Positions 1 to 8,396 of a stretch of 64,000 nucleotides of DNA are shown here, piece after piece. The translations under genes were made by a program, and so were the position numbers. The stretch covers positions 2,650,001 to 2,714,000 of the forward strand of contig NZ_CP139715.1 in assembly GCF_034377285.1 (NCBI RefSeq). Reading direction: 5' to 3'. The DNA comes from Thalassobaculum sp. OXR-137. Its GTDB lineage: Bacteria; Pseudomonadota; Alphaproteobacteria; Thalassobaculales; Thalassobaculaceae. Position 1 is the first letter of the stretch. Each line of letters begins with the position of its first letter. The notes beneath the pieces are model-generated. The model ran no database searches, was not told the origin of the DNA, and saw only the letters and a program-made list of their open reading frames with translations.

Positions 1-434
1 CCGGCGCGGAAGATCGCTTCGGTGCCGGGATCCACGGCGGAATCGTCCGGACGCAGGTACAGGTTCTCGATCCCGATCTCCTGGCGCTGGCGGATGTCGG
101 CGCTCGCCACGTTCTCCAGCGGTTCAGTGGACGCCACCGCATAGAAGGACGGCGCGTTGTCGAAGGTGACCGACTCCACGTTGGCCCAGATCCCCGCCAC
201 CCGTTCCTTGCGCCGGACGGTGACGTCGCTGCGCGGACCGGTGACGGTCACCACGATCTCGCCTTCGCCTTCGACCGCGCCGAACAGCAGCACGTCGGCG
301 CCGGTGAACCCGGTGGTGATGGCGATCAGATGCTCGCTGAGATCGGCGACGAGGTCCTGCTGCGCCCGGGCCGGCATGTCGCCGATCAGGCCGACCGCCA
401 TCGCGAGCAGAAGGAGGAACCGCCCCGCCATCAT
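1..434 (-). CDS. TIGR02186 family (Alph_Pro_TM) membrane protein, 5'-partial gene
   Basis: This is the N-terminal part of a minus-strand gene that runs off the left edge; about 144 codons are visible with no stop. The protein opens with a short signal or anchor segment (MMAGRFLLLLAMAVGLIGD, then a possible cleavage after ARA). It continues with DLSEHLIAITTGFTGADVLL and a beta-rich stretch containing VVTVTGPRSDVTVRRKERV and GIWANVESVTF. These match the alphaproteobacterial TIGR02186/PF09608 family, putative membrane proteins of unknown function that often sit next to a TauE/SafE-type exporter. That partner would lie outside the window. Two adjacent ATG codons (432-434 and 429-431) are possible starts. 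The family call is from memory of the motif pattern, and the function is unknown. Confidence 0.72.
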   Translation of the reverse strand, partial: MMAGRFLLLLAMAVGLIGDMPARAQQDLVADLSEHLIAITTGFTGADVLLFGAVEGEGEIVVTVTGPRSDVTVRRKERVAGIWANVESVTFDNAPSFYAVASTEPLENVASADIRQRQEIGIENLYLRPDDSAVDPGTEAIFRA

Positions 435-749
435 CAGGATCTTCCGCCCGCGCCGGGCAGGTTCGTCCTGGACGCCGCCAACCTGCCCGTCCCCGGATCG
501 GGGAGCTCTGTCGCCGACGGCGCGGCGAGGGGCAGGGTAAGATGCATCAGGCGCCCGATCCGTGAAGGTCCGAAGTCCGACTGGCCGGCGGGCCATGTCT
601 GTTAGGTCTGTCCGCCGGCATGAATGGGATCGCGCCCCACCGTGAATAACGGGGGGCGACGAAATATCCCTACACCCATACGGCGGATCTTGAAAGGTTT
701 ATTTATTTGAGGGTCTTAGCTCGGTTGTATTCAGTCGAGACGTTTTTCC
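435..749. other. Intergenic region with hairpins, no gene seen
   Basis: No convincing coding region is seen here. It should hold the promoter of the leftward TIGR02186-type gene and the 3' end of the leftward rhodanese transcript. Two inverted repeats are visible: GCCGGCGG at 584-591 with CCGCCGGC at 612-619, and CGCCCC at 633-638 with GGGGCG at 653-658. Either could act as a transcript end for the rhodanese gene, although neither is followed by a T-run on the minus strand. Short open frames here are GC-rich artefacts. Confidence 0.5.
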
Positions 750-1076
750 TCACTCGCCGGGCTCGACCGCATGGCCGGACTGCATCCAGGCCATGATGCC
801 GCCCTGCAGCCGGTAGAACTGGCGGTCGCTGCCGCTGGCGATCATGCGGTCGGCGGCATGGCCGCAGCGCACGCCGCTCTTGCAGTGGAAGACGACCTTC
901 TTGTCGGCCGGCAGCTCGACCGCGGCCGGGTCGAAGCCGGACAGCGGAATCAGCCGGGAGCCGGGGATGCGCGCCTGGGCGAATTCCGGCTCCTCGCGTA
1001 CGTCGATCAGCTCGACCGATCCGTCGGCGAGCCAGTCGGCCAGGGTGTCGGCATCGATGAATTCGGGCGTTGCCAT
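750..1076 (-). CDS. Rhodanese-like domain protein
   Basis: This 108-residue single-domain rhodanese would be a cytoplasmic sulfurtransferase of the GlpE/PspE size class. The start [16 protein letters not shown] at 1076 is chosen because GAGGA lies just upstream of it; a longer frame to 1247 lacks similarity. The domain shows [19 protein letters not shown] (residues 22-40, the CH2A-type region). The active-site loop is HCKSGVRC, with the likely catalytic Cys65 and a second Cys71. The C-terminal [16 protein letters not shown] is the usual family ending. The gene is divergent from hutI with about 125 bases between starts, so the two promoters are back to back. The physiological sulfur acceptor cannot be told from the sequence. 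Confidence 0.9.
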   Translation of the reverse strand: MATPEFIDADTLADWLADGSVELIDVREEPEFAQARIPGSRLIPLSGFDPAAVELPADKKVVFHCKSGVRCGHAADRMIASGSDRQFYRLQGGIMAWMQSGHAVEPGE

Positions 1077-1200
1077 GGGGCATTCCTCGTTGGGGGCGCG
1101 GTCGGCCCCATCCTGGCGCCGCCGCGCGGCCATCACAAGTCTTGGCAGTCGAGGGCCGGTCCCCTTAGGGTTCACGGGACCGGCTGTGGGGAGCTGCGCC

Positions 1201-2424
1201 ATGTGGGACGCATTGTGGACCGATATCGACATCGCGACCTGTGCCACGGCGGACGGTTACGGGCGGATCGACGACGGCGCGATCGCCGTGAAGGACGGGC
1301 AGATCGCCTGGATCGGACCGCGCTCGGCCCTGCCGGGTCCCGAAGAGGGGCTGGCCGCCGTCCGGTATAGCGGCGAGCGGAACTGGGTCACCCCCGCGCT
1401 GATCGATTGCCACACGCATCTGGTCTATGGCGGACAGCGCGCCGGAGAATTCGAGAAGCGGCTGGCGGGTGCCAGCTACGCCGAGATCTCCCGCGCTGGC
1501 GGCGGCATCCGGGCCACGGTGGCGGCGACCAGGGCGGCGAGCGAGGCGGACCTGCTGCGGTCGGCCTTGCGGCGGCTGGCGCCGCTGGTGGCCGAAGGGG
1601 TCACCGTCATCGAGATCAAGTCCGGATACGGTCTCGACCTGGATACCGAGCTAAAAATGCTGCGAGTCGCGCGGGCGATCGAGCGCGAGGCCCCGGTGGA
1701 GGTCATCACCACCTTCCTCGGCGCCCATGCGGTGCCGCCCGAATTCGACGGCGATGCGGACGACTATATCGACTTCGTCTGCGACGAGGTGCTGCCGGGG
1801 GCTGTAGAGCAGGGGCTGGTCGACCAGGTCGACGCCTTCTGCGAGACCATCGCCTTCTCCCCGGAGCAGGTGGCACGGGTGTTCGAGGCGGCCAGGCTGT
1901 TCAACCTGCCGGTCAAGCTGCATGCCGAACAGCTCAGCGACTATGGCGGGGCGGAACTGGCGGCGGAGGCGGGTGCGCTCTCGGCCGACCATCTGGAATA
2001 CCTGTCGCCGGTCGGCGTCCGGGCGATGGCGCGGGCGGGAACGGTCGCCGTACTGCTGCCGGGCGCGTTCTTCACCCTGAACGAGACCCGCCGCCCGCCG
2101 GTCGATCGCCTGCGCGAGGCCGGCGTTCCGATCGCGCTCGCCACCGACAGCAATCCCGGCTCCTCGCCGGTGACCTCTCTGCTGACGGCGATGAACATGG
2201 GCTGCGTGCTGTTCGGCCTGACCCCGCAGGAGGCGCTGGCCGGGGTGACGCGGAACGCGGCCAGGGCGTTGGGGATCGGCGACCGGCGCGGCACGCTGGA
2301 AGTCGGCAAGGCCGCCGACTTCGTGATCTGGGACATCGAGGAACCGGCGGAGCTGGCCTACCGGATCGGGTTCAATCCCTGCGTCGACGTCATCCGGGCT
2401 GGAGTTCCGACGCTGGTTGCCTGA
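1201..2424 (+). CDS. hutI: Imidazolonepropionase (HutI)
   Basis: HutI is the third enzyme of histidine degradation, hydrolysing 4-imidazolone-5-propanoate to N-formimino-L-glutamate. The protein has 407 residues, the normal family length, from ATG at 1201 with GGGGAGC upstream. It is an amidohydrolase-fold metalloenzyme: the first metal pair is in [11 protein letters not shown] (His71, His73). It is followed by the family-specific [16 protein letters not shown] and [15 protein letters not shown], then [27 protein letters not shown] and [12 protein letters not shown]. No hutU, hutH or hutG is in the window, so the pathway genes are split or elsewhere. Its last 35 bases overlap the end of the convergent ABC ATPase gene. 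The longer upstream frame is rejected because the family N-terminus begins at [14 protein letters not shown]. Confidence 0.95.
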   Translation: MWDALWTDIDIATCATADGYGRIDDGAIAVKDGQIAWIGPRSALPGPEEGLAAVRYSGERNWVTPALIDCHTHLVYGGQRAGEFEKRLAGASYAEISRAGGGIRATVAATRAASEADLLRSALRRLAPLVAEGVTVIEIKSGYGLDLDTELKMLRVARAIEREAPVEVITTFLGAHAVPPEFDGDADDYIDFVCDEVLPGAVEQGLVDQVDAFCETIAFSPEQVARVFEAARLFNLPVKLHAEQLSDYGGAELAAEAGALSADHLEYLSPVGVRAMARAGTVAVLLPGAFFTLNETRRPPVDRLREAGVPIALATDSNPGSSPVTSLLTAMNMGCVLFGLTPQEALAGVTRNAARALGIGDRRGTLEVGKAADFVIWDIEEPAELAYRIGFNPCVDVIRAGVPTLVA

Positions 2425-3199
2425 CCGGCTCCGAGGTCGGACGGCTGGCTGCCAGCGCCGCCTCGACCTCGCCGCGGGCTTTCATGAACTCCGACGACAG
2501 GCGCAGCGCGTCGTCGCGGGGGTGGTCGAACGGGACCGGCACCTCCGCCACCACCCGGCCCGGCCGGGGCGAGAGTACGACGACCCGGTCGGCCAGGAAC
2601 AGCGCCTCCTCCACGTCGTGGGTCACCAGGATCACGGTGGCCGAGGTGCGCTGGCGCACCCGCTCCAGCAGTGCCTGCATGTCGCGGCGGGTTAGGCTGT
2701 CGAGGGCGCCGAACGGCTCGTCCAGCAGCAGGAGATCCGGCTCCGGCGCCAGCGCGCGGGCCAGGGCTGCCCGCTGCGCCATGCCGCCGGACAGGGTCGC
2801 GGGCAGTGCGGTGCCGAACTCGGCGATATCGACGGCGGCGAGCCAGTCGGCCGCCCGTCGGTCGCCTTCGTGGCGCGGCACCCGCTGCTCGTCCAGGCCG
2901 AAGCGGACATTGGCGGCCACGCTCAGCCAGGGGAACAGCGCCGGCTGCTGGAACACCATGCCGCGCCTCGGGTCGGGTCCGGTGACGGGCACCCCCTCGA
3001 CCGTGATGCGGCCGCCGGTCGGGGTGACCAGGCCGGCCACGAGACGCAGCAGGGTCGACTTACCGCAGCCCGACGGGCCGACCAGGGCGACGAACTCGCC
3101 ATCGCCGACCGTCAGGTCGAGCGGACCGAGAACGCCGAGAGGGCCGAAACTGTGGCTGACGCCGGAAAGGGCGACGGCGGCGGTGCTGGAGGCAGGCAT
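2390..3199 (-). CDS. ABC transporter ATP-binding protein (SsuB/TauB/ThiZ-like)
   Basis: This 269-residue ABC ATPase would power an importer at the inner face of the cytoplasmic membrane. It has a Walker A motif GPSGCGKST (residues 41-49), a Q-loop at [10 protein letters not shown], the signature LSGGMAQR (136-143), Walker B LLLLDEP ending at Asp160-Glu161, the D-loop GALD and the H-loop His194 in VTHDVEEAL. The sequence style is that of the nitrate/sulfonate/taurine/thiamine-precursor family. No permease or binding-protein gene is adjacent, so the substrate is unknown. Only 14 bases separate it from the upstream GST gene, suggesting co-transcription. The last 35 bases overlap the 3' end of hutI on the other strand. 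The start [13 protein letters not shown] at 3199 places the first strand normally for the family. Confidence 0.9.
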   Translation of the reverse strand: MPASSTAAVALSGVSHSFGPLGVLGPLDLTVGDGEFVALVGPSGCGKSTLLRLVAGLVTPTGGRITVEGVPVTGPDPRRGMVFQQPALFPWLSVAANVRFGLDEQRVPRHEGDRRAADWLAAVDIAEFGTALPATLSGGMAQRAALARALAPEPDLLLLDEPFGALDSLTRRDMQALLERVRQRTSATVILVTHDVEEALFLADRVVVLSPRPGRVVAEVPVPFDHPRDDALRLSSEFMKARGEVEAALAASRPTSEPVRQPASELQPG

Positions 3200-3213
3200 T
3201 GGGGCATGTCCGA

Positions 3214-3795
3214 TCAGTCGAGCTTCAGGACAGCCTCGCACCGTGCGATCCACTTTCCAACCGCCGGTCTGGTGCCGAAGTCGAAACCGCCTTCCTCGGC
3301 CAGCCGCGTATAGGCCAGCAGGGCGATGTCGGCGATGGTCAGGGTCGGGCCGACCAGGAAGTCGCGGCCGGCCAGCGCGGTCTCCATGGCATCGAGTGCC
3401 GCCTCGCCGCGCTGGACCCGCCAGGCCTCTCGGGTCTCCTTGGGCTCGCCCTTGTAGACCATGTGGTACCGGCAGACGGCGATATAGGGTTCGTGGCTGT
3501 ACTGCTCCCAGAACAGCCATTCCGCGACCTTGGCCCGGTCGAACGGATCGGCCGGCACCAGCGCGGTGCCTTCGGCGAGATACTGCAGGATGGCGTTGGA
3601 CTGGCCGAGCGCCCGGCCGTCGTCCAGCACGATCACCGGCACCTGGCCCATGGGGTTGAGGGCCAGGAACTCCGGCGTCCGGCTCTCGCCCTTCAGGATG
3701 TCGATATCGGTCCATTCGTAGGGCAGGCCGAGGAAGTCGGCCGCGTACTTGACCTTCAGGCAGTTGCCCGAGGCGGTGTCGCCGAGAATGCGCAT
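3214..3795 (-). CDS. Glutathione S-transferase family protein
   Basis: This 193-residue protein has a two-domain GST layout. The thioredoxin-like N-terminal half reads MRILGDTASGNCLKVKYAADFLGLPYEWTDI and includes the glutathione gamma-glutamyl site region NPMGQVPVIVLDDGRALGQSNAILQYLA, with the cis-Pro in VPV and the Gln-Ser motif. The helical C-terminal half contains FLVGPTLTIADIALLAYTRLA, the conserved N-capping box. The substrate is not predictable. It lies 14 bases upstream of the ABC ATPase and is probably transcribed with it. Lengths of 190-210 residues are usual for bacterial GSTs. Confidence 0.9.
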   Translation of the reverse strand: MRILGDTASGNCLKVKYAADFLGLPYEWTDIDILKGESRTPEFLALNPMGQVPVIVLDDGRALGQSNAILQYLAEGTALVPADPFDRAKVAEWLFWEQYSHEPYIAVCRYHMVYKGEPKETREAWRVQRGEAALDAMETALAGRDFLVGPTLTIADIALLAYTRLAEEGGFDFGTRPAVGKWIARCEAVLKLD

Positions 3796-3821
3796 GGTCG
3801 GGGCTCCGGAGGGAGGGTCGG

Positions 3822-4862
3822 TCAGAGGGAGTTCAGAGAGGGCGCACTGCGTTGGATATGGCGGATTTTGTCAAGGCCGGGGACCATTTCGGCCAGCAGC
3901 CAGTCGGCGCGCTTGTTGGGACTGCCGCTTTCGCCGGGGAAATCCTCCTGCCAGCGGATCATCTTGACCGACAGGGCGCAGAGGATGCCGCCGATGGTGC
4001 GGTGGTTGCTGGTGACCAGCCGGCGCAGATGGGCGTAGCGGTACTCCGACAGGTCCTTCCAGAAGTCCTGGCTGGCCTCGTCGAACGCCTTGAAGCGCAG
4101 CATGGTGAAGGCGATGGCCTCCTCCAGCTGGGTGTCGACGATGTCGGTGTAGCGCATCGCGTCCCGGTTATGGCGCAGGTGCGAGTTGCGGATGCCCTCG
4201 TGGGTCCAGGCCTTGAAGCGCTCGAAGGTCGGGCGGATGTCCTCCAGGGCGCGCTTGAAATAGGAGAGCGACAGGAAGATGTCGCCGTAATCCTCCAGAA
4301 ATCCGGGGATCTGGTCCATCTCGATCCCCAACGCGTCGGAGATCGATTTGATGCGCTTCAGGGCCACGTCGCGGTCGACCCCGCGGAACATCTCGAAGAT
4401 CTCAGAGGCGCTGGAGACGTCGCGGGTCTCGTTGCCGAAGACCTTCTGGATCAGCGGCCGGGTGAACACCCGCATGTACTCCGTGAGCTTCTCCTGCATC
4501 TGCGGCGACAGGCGAAGATGCTCGGCCTCGTCGACCTTGATGTTGTGCGAGCGCAGGGCGAGCCGGAGCGAATAGACGTCGAAGCTGAGCTCCATCGCCA
4601 GCGCCTCGACGATGGTCCGGTCCTCCTCGAAGGTGGGCGCGGATTTGTCGAAGTAGTCGCCGATGGCGCGGATATCGATCTGCCCGGATCCGGCGCGATT
4701 GTCCTTGAACAGCTCCACCACGGTCTCGACCCGGGCGTTCTTTATCAGGCGGATGCGGCGCATGCCGGGGGTCTGAAGCGGGACGATGGCCAGGGGCAGG
4801 ATGTGCAGCGCATCCTTCTCCTCAGCCGTGTATCCCTCCGTGTCGATCGCAACCGCCGACAT
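3822..4862 (-). CDS. Conserved-looking helical protein of unknown function
   Basis: This 346-residue protein was not recognised. The start MSAVAIDTEGYTAEEKDALHILPLAIVPL at 4862 is preferred over the ATG at 4958 because AGGGGG lies seven bases upstream. The protein appears soluble: there is no signal peptide or membrane segment, and it is rich in charged amphipathic helices, for example LKRIKSISDALGIEMDQIP, YFKRALEDIRPTFERFKAW and DTQLEEAIAFTMLRFKAF. It looks like a genuine gene, with regular codon use matching its neighbours and an open frame of normal quality. It is the first gene of a leftward block (this gene, GST, ABC ATPase) with 26 bases to the GST gene. It is divergent from the PilZ gene, about 160 bases away. 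No function is proposed. Confidence 0.72.
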   Translation of the reverse strand: MSAVAIDTEGYTAEEKDALHILPLAIVPLQTPGMRRIRLIKNARVETVVELFKDNRAGSGQIDIRAIGDYFDKSAPTFEEDRTIVEALAMELSFDVYSLRLALRSHNIKVDEAEHLRLSPQMQEKLTEYMRVFTRPLIQKVFGNETRDVSSASEIFEMFRGVDRDVALKRIKSISDALGIEMDQIPGFLEDYGDIFLSLSYFKRALEDIRPTFERFKAWTHEGIRNSHLRHNRDAMRYTDIVDTQLEEAIAFTMLRFKAFDEASQDFWKDLSEYRYAHLRRLVTSNHRTIGGILCALSVKMIRWQEDFPGESGSPNKRADWLLAEMVPGLDKIRHIQRSAPSLNSL

Positions 4863-5024
4863 CGAGCCCCCTAAAATGCCGGATAATTGATATAAAACCG
4901 GCTTATCATTCGCACACTTATCAGAATCGTCAGTGGGCGAACAAGAATGCTGCATCACGTAATCGGTGGATCACGCATCGCGCGAAATCTCCGGCGACGG
5001 TACCATGCGGTGTTGGAGGTGTAG

Positions 5025-5396
5025 ATGTCGTTTGTCACGTGGCTGCGGGAGAAACTTCTCGGGCCGACTTCTTCCGGGGCCGAGCGCCGTCGCAGCGAGC
5101 GTTATCCGGTGACTTCAGGACTTGAAGTGATCGCCGATGGCCGCACCTCCGCCTGTCGTGTCGACAACGTGTCGGCGGGCGGCGTTCGGGTGGTGCCGAC
5201 GGTCGAGGTGCCGGTGGGGACCGTCGTGACCGTGCGCGACCCGGCGACCGGCATGAGCCTGCACGGAGAGGTGCTGGGACACGAGGGCGGCGGCTCGCGG
5301 GTGCGCTTCGCATCGGAGGATGCGGGGATCATCGTCTCGACCTGGATGCGCATGGCCGGCGAGTCCGAGAGCGCCGCGCGCGTCGACGGGACGTAA
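5025..5396 (+). CDS. PilZ domain protein (putative c-di-GMP receptor)
   Basis: This 123-residue single PilZ domain would bind cyclic di-GMP. The two halves of the binding signature are visible: RRRSER at residues 21-26 (RxxxR) and DNVSAGG at 47-53 (DxSxxG). They are followed by beta-strand repeats such as VGTVVTVRDPATGMSLHGEV. There are no membrane segments. The start follows GGAGGTGTAG. The gene is monocistronic and ends in a strong hairpin shared with the convergent pirin gene. The two diguanylate-cyclase-type genes at the right end could feed the same second-messenger pool, but a direct link is only inference. Confidence 0.88.
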   Translation: MSFVTWLREKLLGPTSSGAERRRSERYPVTSGLEVIADGRTSACRVDNVSAGGVRVVPTVEVPVGTVVTVRDPATGMSLHGEVLGHEGGGSRVRFASEDAGIIVSTWMRMAGESESAARVDGT

Positions 5397-5404
5397 GAAT
5401 CGAA

Positions 5405-5427
5405 ACGGGGCGGTCGAGCCGCCCCGT
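5405..5427. terminator. Bidirectional hairpin terminator between PilZ and pirin genes
   Basis: A perfect 9-bp stem, ACGGGGCGG and CCGCCCCGT, is separated by a five-base loop. It lies 9 bases after the PilZ stop and 31 bases after the end of the convergent pirin gene. It is flanked by AAA on the left and has only a short T content on the right. It could stop transcription from both sides. Confidence 0.7.
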
Positions 5428-5457
5428 TGCCGTCATGTCATGGCGCCCGCCAATCGC

Positions 5458-6162
5458 TCAGGGTACGTCGACCAGAACGATTTCGGCGTCCTCGGTGGCG
5501 GTGATGGTCACCGTCTCCTCGTCGGCGATCGCCACGCCGTCGCGCGCCTTGGCGGCGACGCCGTTCACTTCGACCGCACCCGCCGCGGCCACCAGGTAGG
5601 CCTTGCGGCCGGCGCCCAGGATATGGGTCACGCTCTGCCCGGCCTTGACGGTGGCGCCGAGCACGGCGGCATCCTGGTTGATGCTCAGGGCGCCGTTACC
5701 GGCGTCCTGCGCCCGTCCGGAGGCGAGCACCACCAGGTCGCCCGAGCGGTCGCCCTTCGGGAACTGCCGGGCATCCCAGCGCGGCTCGAACCCGCGGCCC
5801 GAGGGCTCGATCCAGATCTGGAAGATCTGGGTCTGATCGGGTTCCTGGTTGTACTCGGCGTGGACGATGCCGGTTCCGGCCGACATCACCTGGACGTCCC
5901 CGGCCTCGGTCCGGCCCTGGTTGCCGAGCCGGTCCTGGTGGGTGATCGCCCCTTTTCGGACATAGGTGATGATCTCCATGTCGCGGTGCGGGTGCGGGTC
6001 GAACCCGGTTCCCGGCTCGATCGTGTCGTCGTTCCAGACCCGCAGGGCGCCGAAGCCCATGCGCTTGGGGTTCATGTAGTGCCCGAAGCTGAAGTGATGG
6101 CTGGCGTTCAGCCAGTCGATCCGGAACTTGCCGAGGGAATCAAAAGGACGCACTTCGATCAT
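5458..6162 (-). CDS. Pirin family protein (YhhW-like, possible quercetinase)
   Basis: This 234-residue bicupin of the pirin family is metal-binding; some members oxidise quercetin and others act as redox-sensing nuclear or cytoplasmic proteins. The N-terminal cupin shows FGHYMNPKRMGFGALRVWNDD, then the metal-ligand motif GFDPHPHRDMEIITYVRKGAITHQD with the ligand histidines, and later GTGIVHAEYN. The C-terminal cupin is degenerate, as usual in the YhhW group. It lies 77 bases downstream of wrbA on the same strand and probably shares its transcript. Together they suggest quinone or flavonoid redox detoxification, regulated by the divergent LysR protein; that link is inference. Confidence 0.93.
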   Translation of the reverse strand: MIEVRPFDSLGKFRIDWLNASHHFSFGHYMNPKRMGFGALRVWNDDTIEPGTGFDPHPHRDMEIITYVRKGAITHQDRLGNQGRTEAGDVQVMSAGTGIVHAEYNQEPDQTQIFQIWIEPSGRGFEPRWDARQFPKGDRSGDLVVLASGRAQDAGNGALSINQDAAVLGATVKAGQSVTHILGAGRKAYLVAAAGAVEVNGVAAKARDGVAIADEETVTITATEDAEIVLVDVP

Positions 6163-6180
6163 CGTAACCTCCTGACGTCA

Positions 6181-6243
6181 CGCCGCCTGAGACAGCACGG
6201 CGCGGGTGATGCGCCGCCTGTCACCAGCACGGCGCGGGATTAC
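6181..6243. repeat. Two imperfect tandem copies of a ~31-base unit
   Basis: The unit beginning CGCCGCCTG and containing CAGCACGGCGCGGG occurs twice head to tail, first from 6181 and then from 6212. The second copy runs into the wrbA stop codon. It fills the wrbA-pirin spacer. Local duplication of the wrbA 3' end is a plausible origin. Confidence 0.55.
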
Positions 6244-6857
6244 GCCTCGCTCTTCAGCTCGGCGCTGACGCCCTTCGCGATCTTCGCGACATGGGCGCCC
6301 TGGAATTCCGCCAAGGCCAACTCGTTGGCCGAGGGCTGGCGGCTGCCGTCCGACCCGGCGATGGTGCCGGCGCCGTAGGGCGATCCGCCCCGGAACTCCT
6401 CGATGTTCAGCAGCTCCTTGGCGGAGTAGGGCAGGCCGACGATCACCATGCCGTGGTGCAGCAGGGTGGTGTGGAAGGTGGTGGCGGTGGTCTCGTTGCC
6501 GCCGCCGGTGGCGGTGGATACGAACACGCTGCCGACCTTGCCGATCAGCTTGCCGTTGGCCCACAGGCCGCCGGTCTGATCGAGGAAGTTGCGCATCTGT
6601 GCGGCCATGTTGCCGAAGCGGGTCGGCGTGCCGAAGATGATGGCGTCGTAGTCGGCCAGCTCTTCCGGCTTGGCGATCGGCGCATCCTGGTCGAGCTTGA
6701 CGCCGGCCTTCTTCGCCACGTCCTCGGGCATCAGTTCCGGCACGCGCTTCACGGTCACCTCGACGCCGGGCACGCTGCCCGCGCCCTTGGCCACGGCACC
6801 GGCCATGGTCTCGATATGGCCGTAGCTCGAATAATACAGCACCAGAACCTTGGTCAT
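6240..6857 (-). CDS. wrbA: NAD(P)H:quinone oxidoreductase WrbA
   Basis: This 205-residue flavodoxin-like enzyme performs two-electron reduction of quinones with NAD(P)H. FMN-binding loops are clear: [12 protein letters not shown] near the N-terminus, [24 protein letters not shown] in the middle, and [31 protein letters not shown], a WrbA hallmark. The C-terminal [29 protein letters not shown] is also typical. The start [11 protein letters not shown] follows GGAGAGAGCGA. It is divergent from a LysR gene across about 146 bases of unusually AT-rich DNA, which should hold both promoters, and is followed by pirin. Confidence 0.96.
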   Translation of the reverse strand: MTKVLVLYYSSYGHIETMAGAVAKGAGSVPGVEVTVKRVPELMPEDVAKKAGVKLDQDAPIAKPEELADYDAIIFGTPTRFGNMAAQMRNFLDQTGGLWANGKLIGKVGSVFVSTATGGGNETTATTFHTTLLHHGMVIVGLPYSAKELLNIEEFRGGSPYGAGTIAGSDGSRQPSANELALAEFQGAHVAKIAKGVSAELKSEA

Positions 6858-7003
6858 TCGCTCTCTCCTTCGCGCCGCCCGACTTGGTGCCGGCGGTCTG
6901 CGGTTGATGATCCGTTGGCGCTATAGTTGGTGTTCTCCTCGCCAATATAAAATAGGCTATGTGGCAACGTATTGTTTCCTGACGTGGACAATGAGAGGGA
7001 GCG

Positions 7004-7909
7004 ATGATCGATCACCTGACCGCCATGGCGATCTTCGCCCGGGTGGCGGAGACCGGCGGATTCTCCAGGGCGGCGGAGAGTCTGGGCATGTCGAAATCGG
7101 CGGTGTCGAAGCAGGTCTCCCGGCTGGAGGACCGCTTCGGTACCCGCTTGCTGAACCGCACGACCCGCCGGATCAGCCTGACCGAAGCCGGTGAGCGGGT
7201 GCTGGAACACAGCCGGCGGGCGGTCGCCGAATTCGAGGCCGCCGAGGCCGAGGTCGGCGCCCATCGGGACACGCCCTCAGGGCTGCTGCGGGTCAGCGCC
7301 GGCGTCTCCTTCGGGCAGAGCGAGCTGGCGCCCCGGCTTGCCGGTTTCCTGGCGGGCTGCCCGGACCTGTCCATCGACCTGGTGCTCAACGACCGCCGGG
7401 TGGATCTGGTCGAAGAGGGATACGACGTGGCCGTGCGGATCGGCGAGCTTGAGGATTCCAGCATGATGGCCCGCCGTCTCGGCTCGGTCCGCAGCATCAC
7501 CGCCGCGGCGCCGTCCTATCTGGACAGACGCGGCCGCCCGGCAGCGCCGGCCGATCTCTCGACCCATGACTGTCTGGGATACAGCTATCTGGACGGCGGT
7601 GTGCGGTGGCGGTTCGACGGGTCGTCCGGATCGGTGTGGCACAAGTTCAAGCCGCGCCTGCTGTCCAACAACGGCACGGCCCTGGCGGCCGCCGCCGAAC
7701 AGGGGCTCGGGGTGGTGCAGATGCCGGAGTTCATCATCGGCGCCCCGGTGCGCGACGGCCGGCTGGAGGAAATCCTGTCGGCGCATCGCAAACCCGATGT
7801 CGGGATCTACGCGATCTATCCGGCAGGCCGGCCGCTGGCGGCGAAGGTGCGCGCCTTCATCGACCTGGCTGTGACCGCATTCGGGGAAGGGGTAGCGTCC
7901 GCCGGGTGA
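7004..7909 (+). CDS. LysR family transcriptional regulator
   Basis: This 301-residue LysR-type regulator has an N-terminal winged helix-turn-helix: MAIFARVAETGGFSRAAESLGMSKSAVSKQVSRLEDRFGTRLLNRTTRRISLTEAG in outline, residues 7 to about 62. The effector domain begins near GLLRVSAGVSFGQSELAPRL and ends with the AAKVRAFIDLAV segment typical of the AaeR/CrgA-like clade. It starts after GAGAGGGAGCG. Divergent placement next to wrbA and pirin suggests that it controls them and itself, in the classic LysR arrangement; a quinone or aromatic inducer would be expected but is not shown by the sequence. Confidence 0.93.
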   Translation: MIDHLTAMAIFARVAETGGFSRAAESLGMSKSAVSKQVSRLEDRFGTRLLNRTTRRISLTEAGERVLEHSRRAVAEFEAAEAEVGAHRDTPSGLLRVSAGVSFGQSELAPRLAGFLAGCPDLSIDLVLNDRRVDLVEEGYDVAVRIGELEDSSMMARRLGSVRSITAAAPSYLDRRGRPAAPADLSTHDCLGYSYLDGGVRWRFDGSSGSVWHKFKPRLLSNNGTALAAAAEQGLGVVQMPEFIIGAPVRDGRLEEILSAHRKPDVGIYAIYPAGRPLAAKVRAFIDLAVTAFGEGVASAG

Positions 7910-7911
7910 TC

Positions 7912-8247
7912 TCACTCCGGCAGGTCGATGGCGGTGAAGATGTCGTTCGCGAACGCCGCTCCGTGGGCATAGTCGGTCCGCTGCCAGACGGTGCCGTTCC
8001 AGACTTCCAGCACGATCGGGCGCCGGACCGCCTTGAGCGTCATCATCAGCCCGTCGATCGTCCGTGGATCCACGCCGTCTGCGGCCAACCGCACCCGCAC
8101 GCCCCCCTCGTCCCAGGCGACCGCCGCGTAGCCCAAGTCTTTCAGGGCATACCAGACCGCTTGTTCCCCAGTCTTATCGCGTATGATGTTGCTCAACGAC
8201 AGTGTTCTGCCAGACTGATCGATCCAATGATCAAAGATCTCGTCCAT
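7912..8247 (-). CDS. Small hypothetical protein (111 aa)
   Basis: The protein is not recognised. The start MDEIFDHWIDQSGRTLSLSNII at 8247 is chosen because GGAGGGAG precedes it at good spacing; the frame opens earlier at 8271 without a ribosome site. It is a soluble mixed alpha/beta protein (EQAVWYALKDLGYAAVAWDEGGVRVRLAADGVDP, VLEVWNGTVWQRTDYAHG) with no signal or membrane segment. It ends 2 bases from the convergent LysR stop. The 149 bases from its start to the end of the next gene (8248-8396) are AT-rich and probably contain its promoter. Codon use resembles the neighbours, so it is probably real. Confidence 0.6.
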   Translation of the reverse strand: MDEIFDHWIDQSGRTLSLSNIIRDKTGEQAVWYALKDLGYAAVAWDEGGVRVRLAADGVDPRTIDGLMMTLKAVRRPIVLEVWNGTVWQRTDYAHGAAFANDIFTAIDLPE

Positions 8248-8396
8248 TGCATGCTCCCTCCCTGAGACCATGCGGGACTATCGCAACGTCGGTATGCAGA
8301 CGTCACGTTCAAATTCTGATCGAAATTGTACGAATTGTGGTGATTGAGTATTAACTTATTTGAATTTGAGTGAATTTGCTTTCCCGGCGCTCGGCC

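Noticed and set aside
1407-3659. 750-codon plus-strand frame
   Set aside because: It is a shifted frame over hutI and antisense to the ABC ATPase and GST genes, with no recognisable domain.
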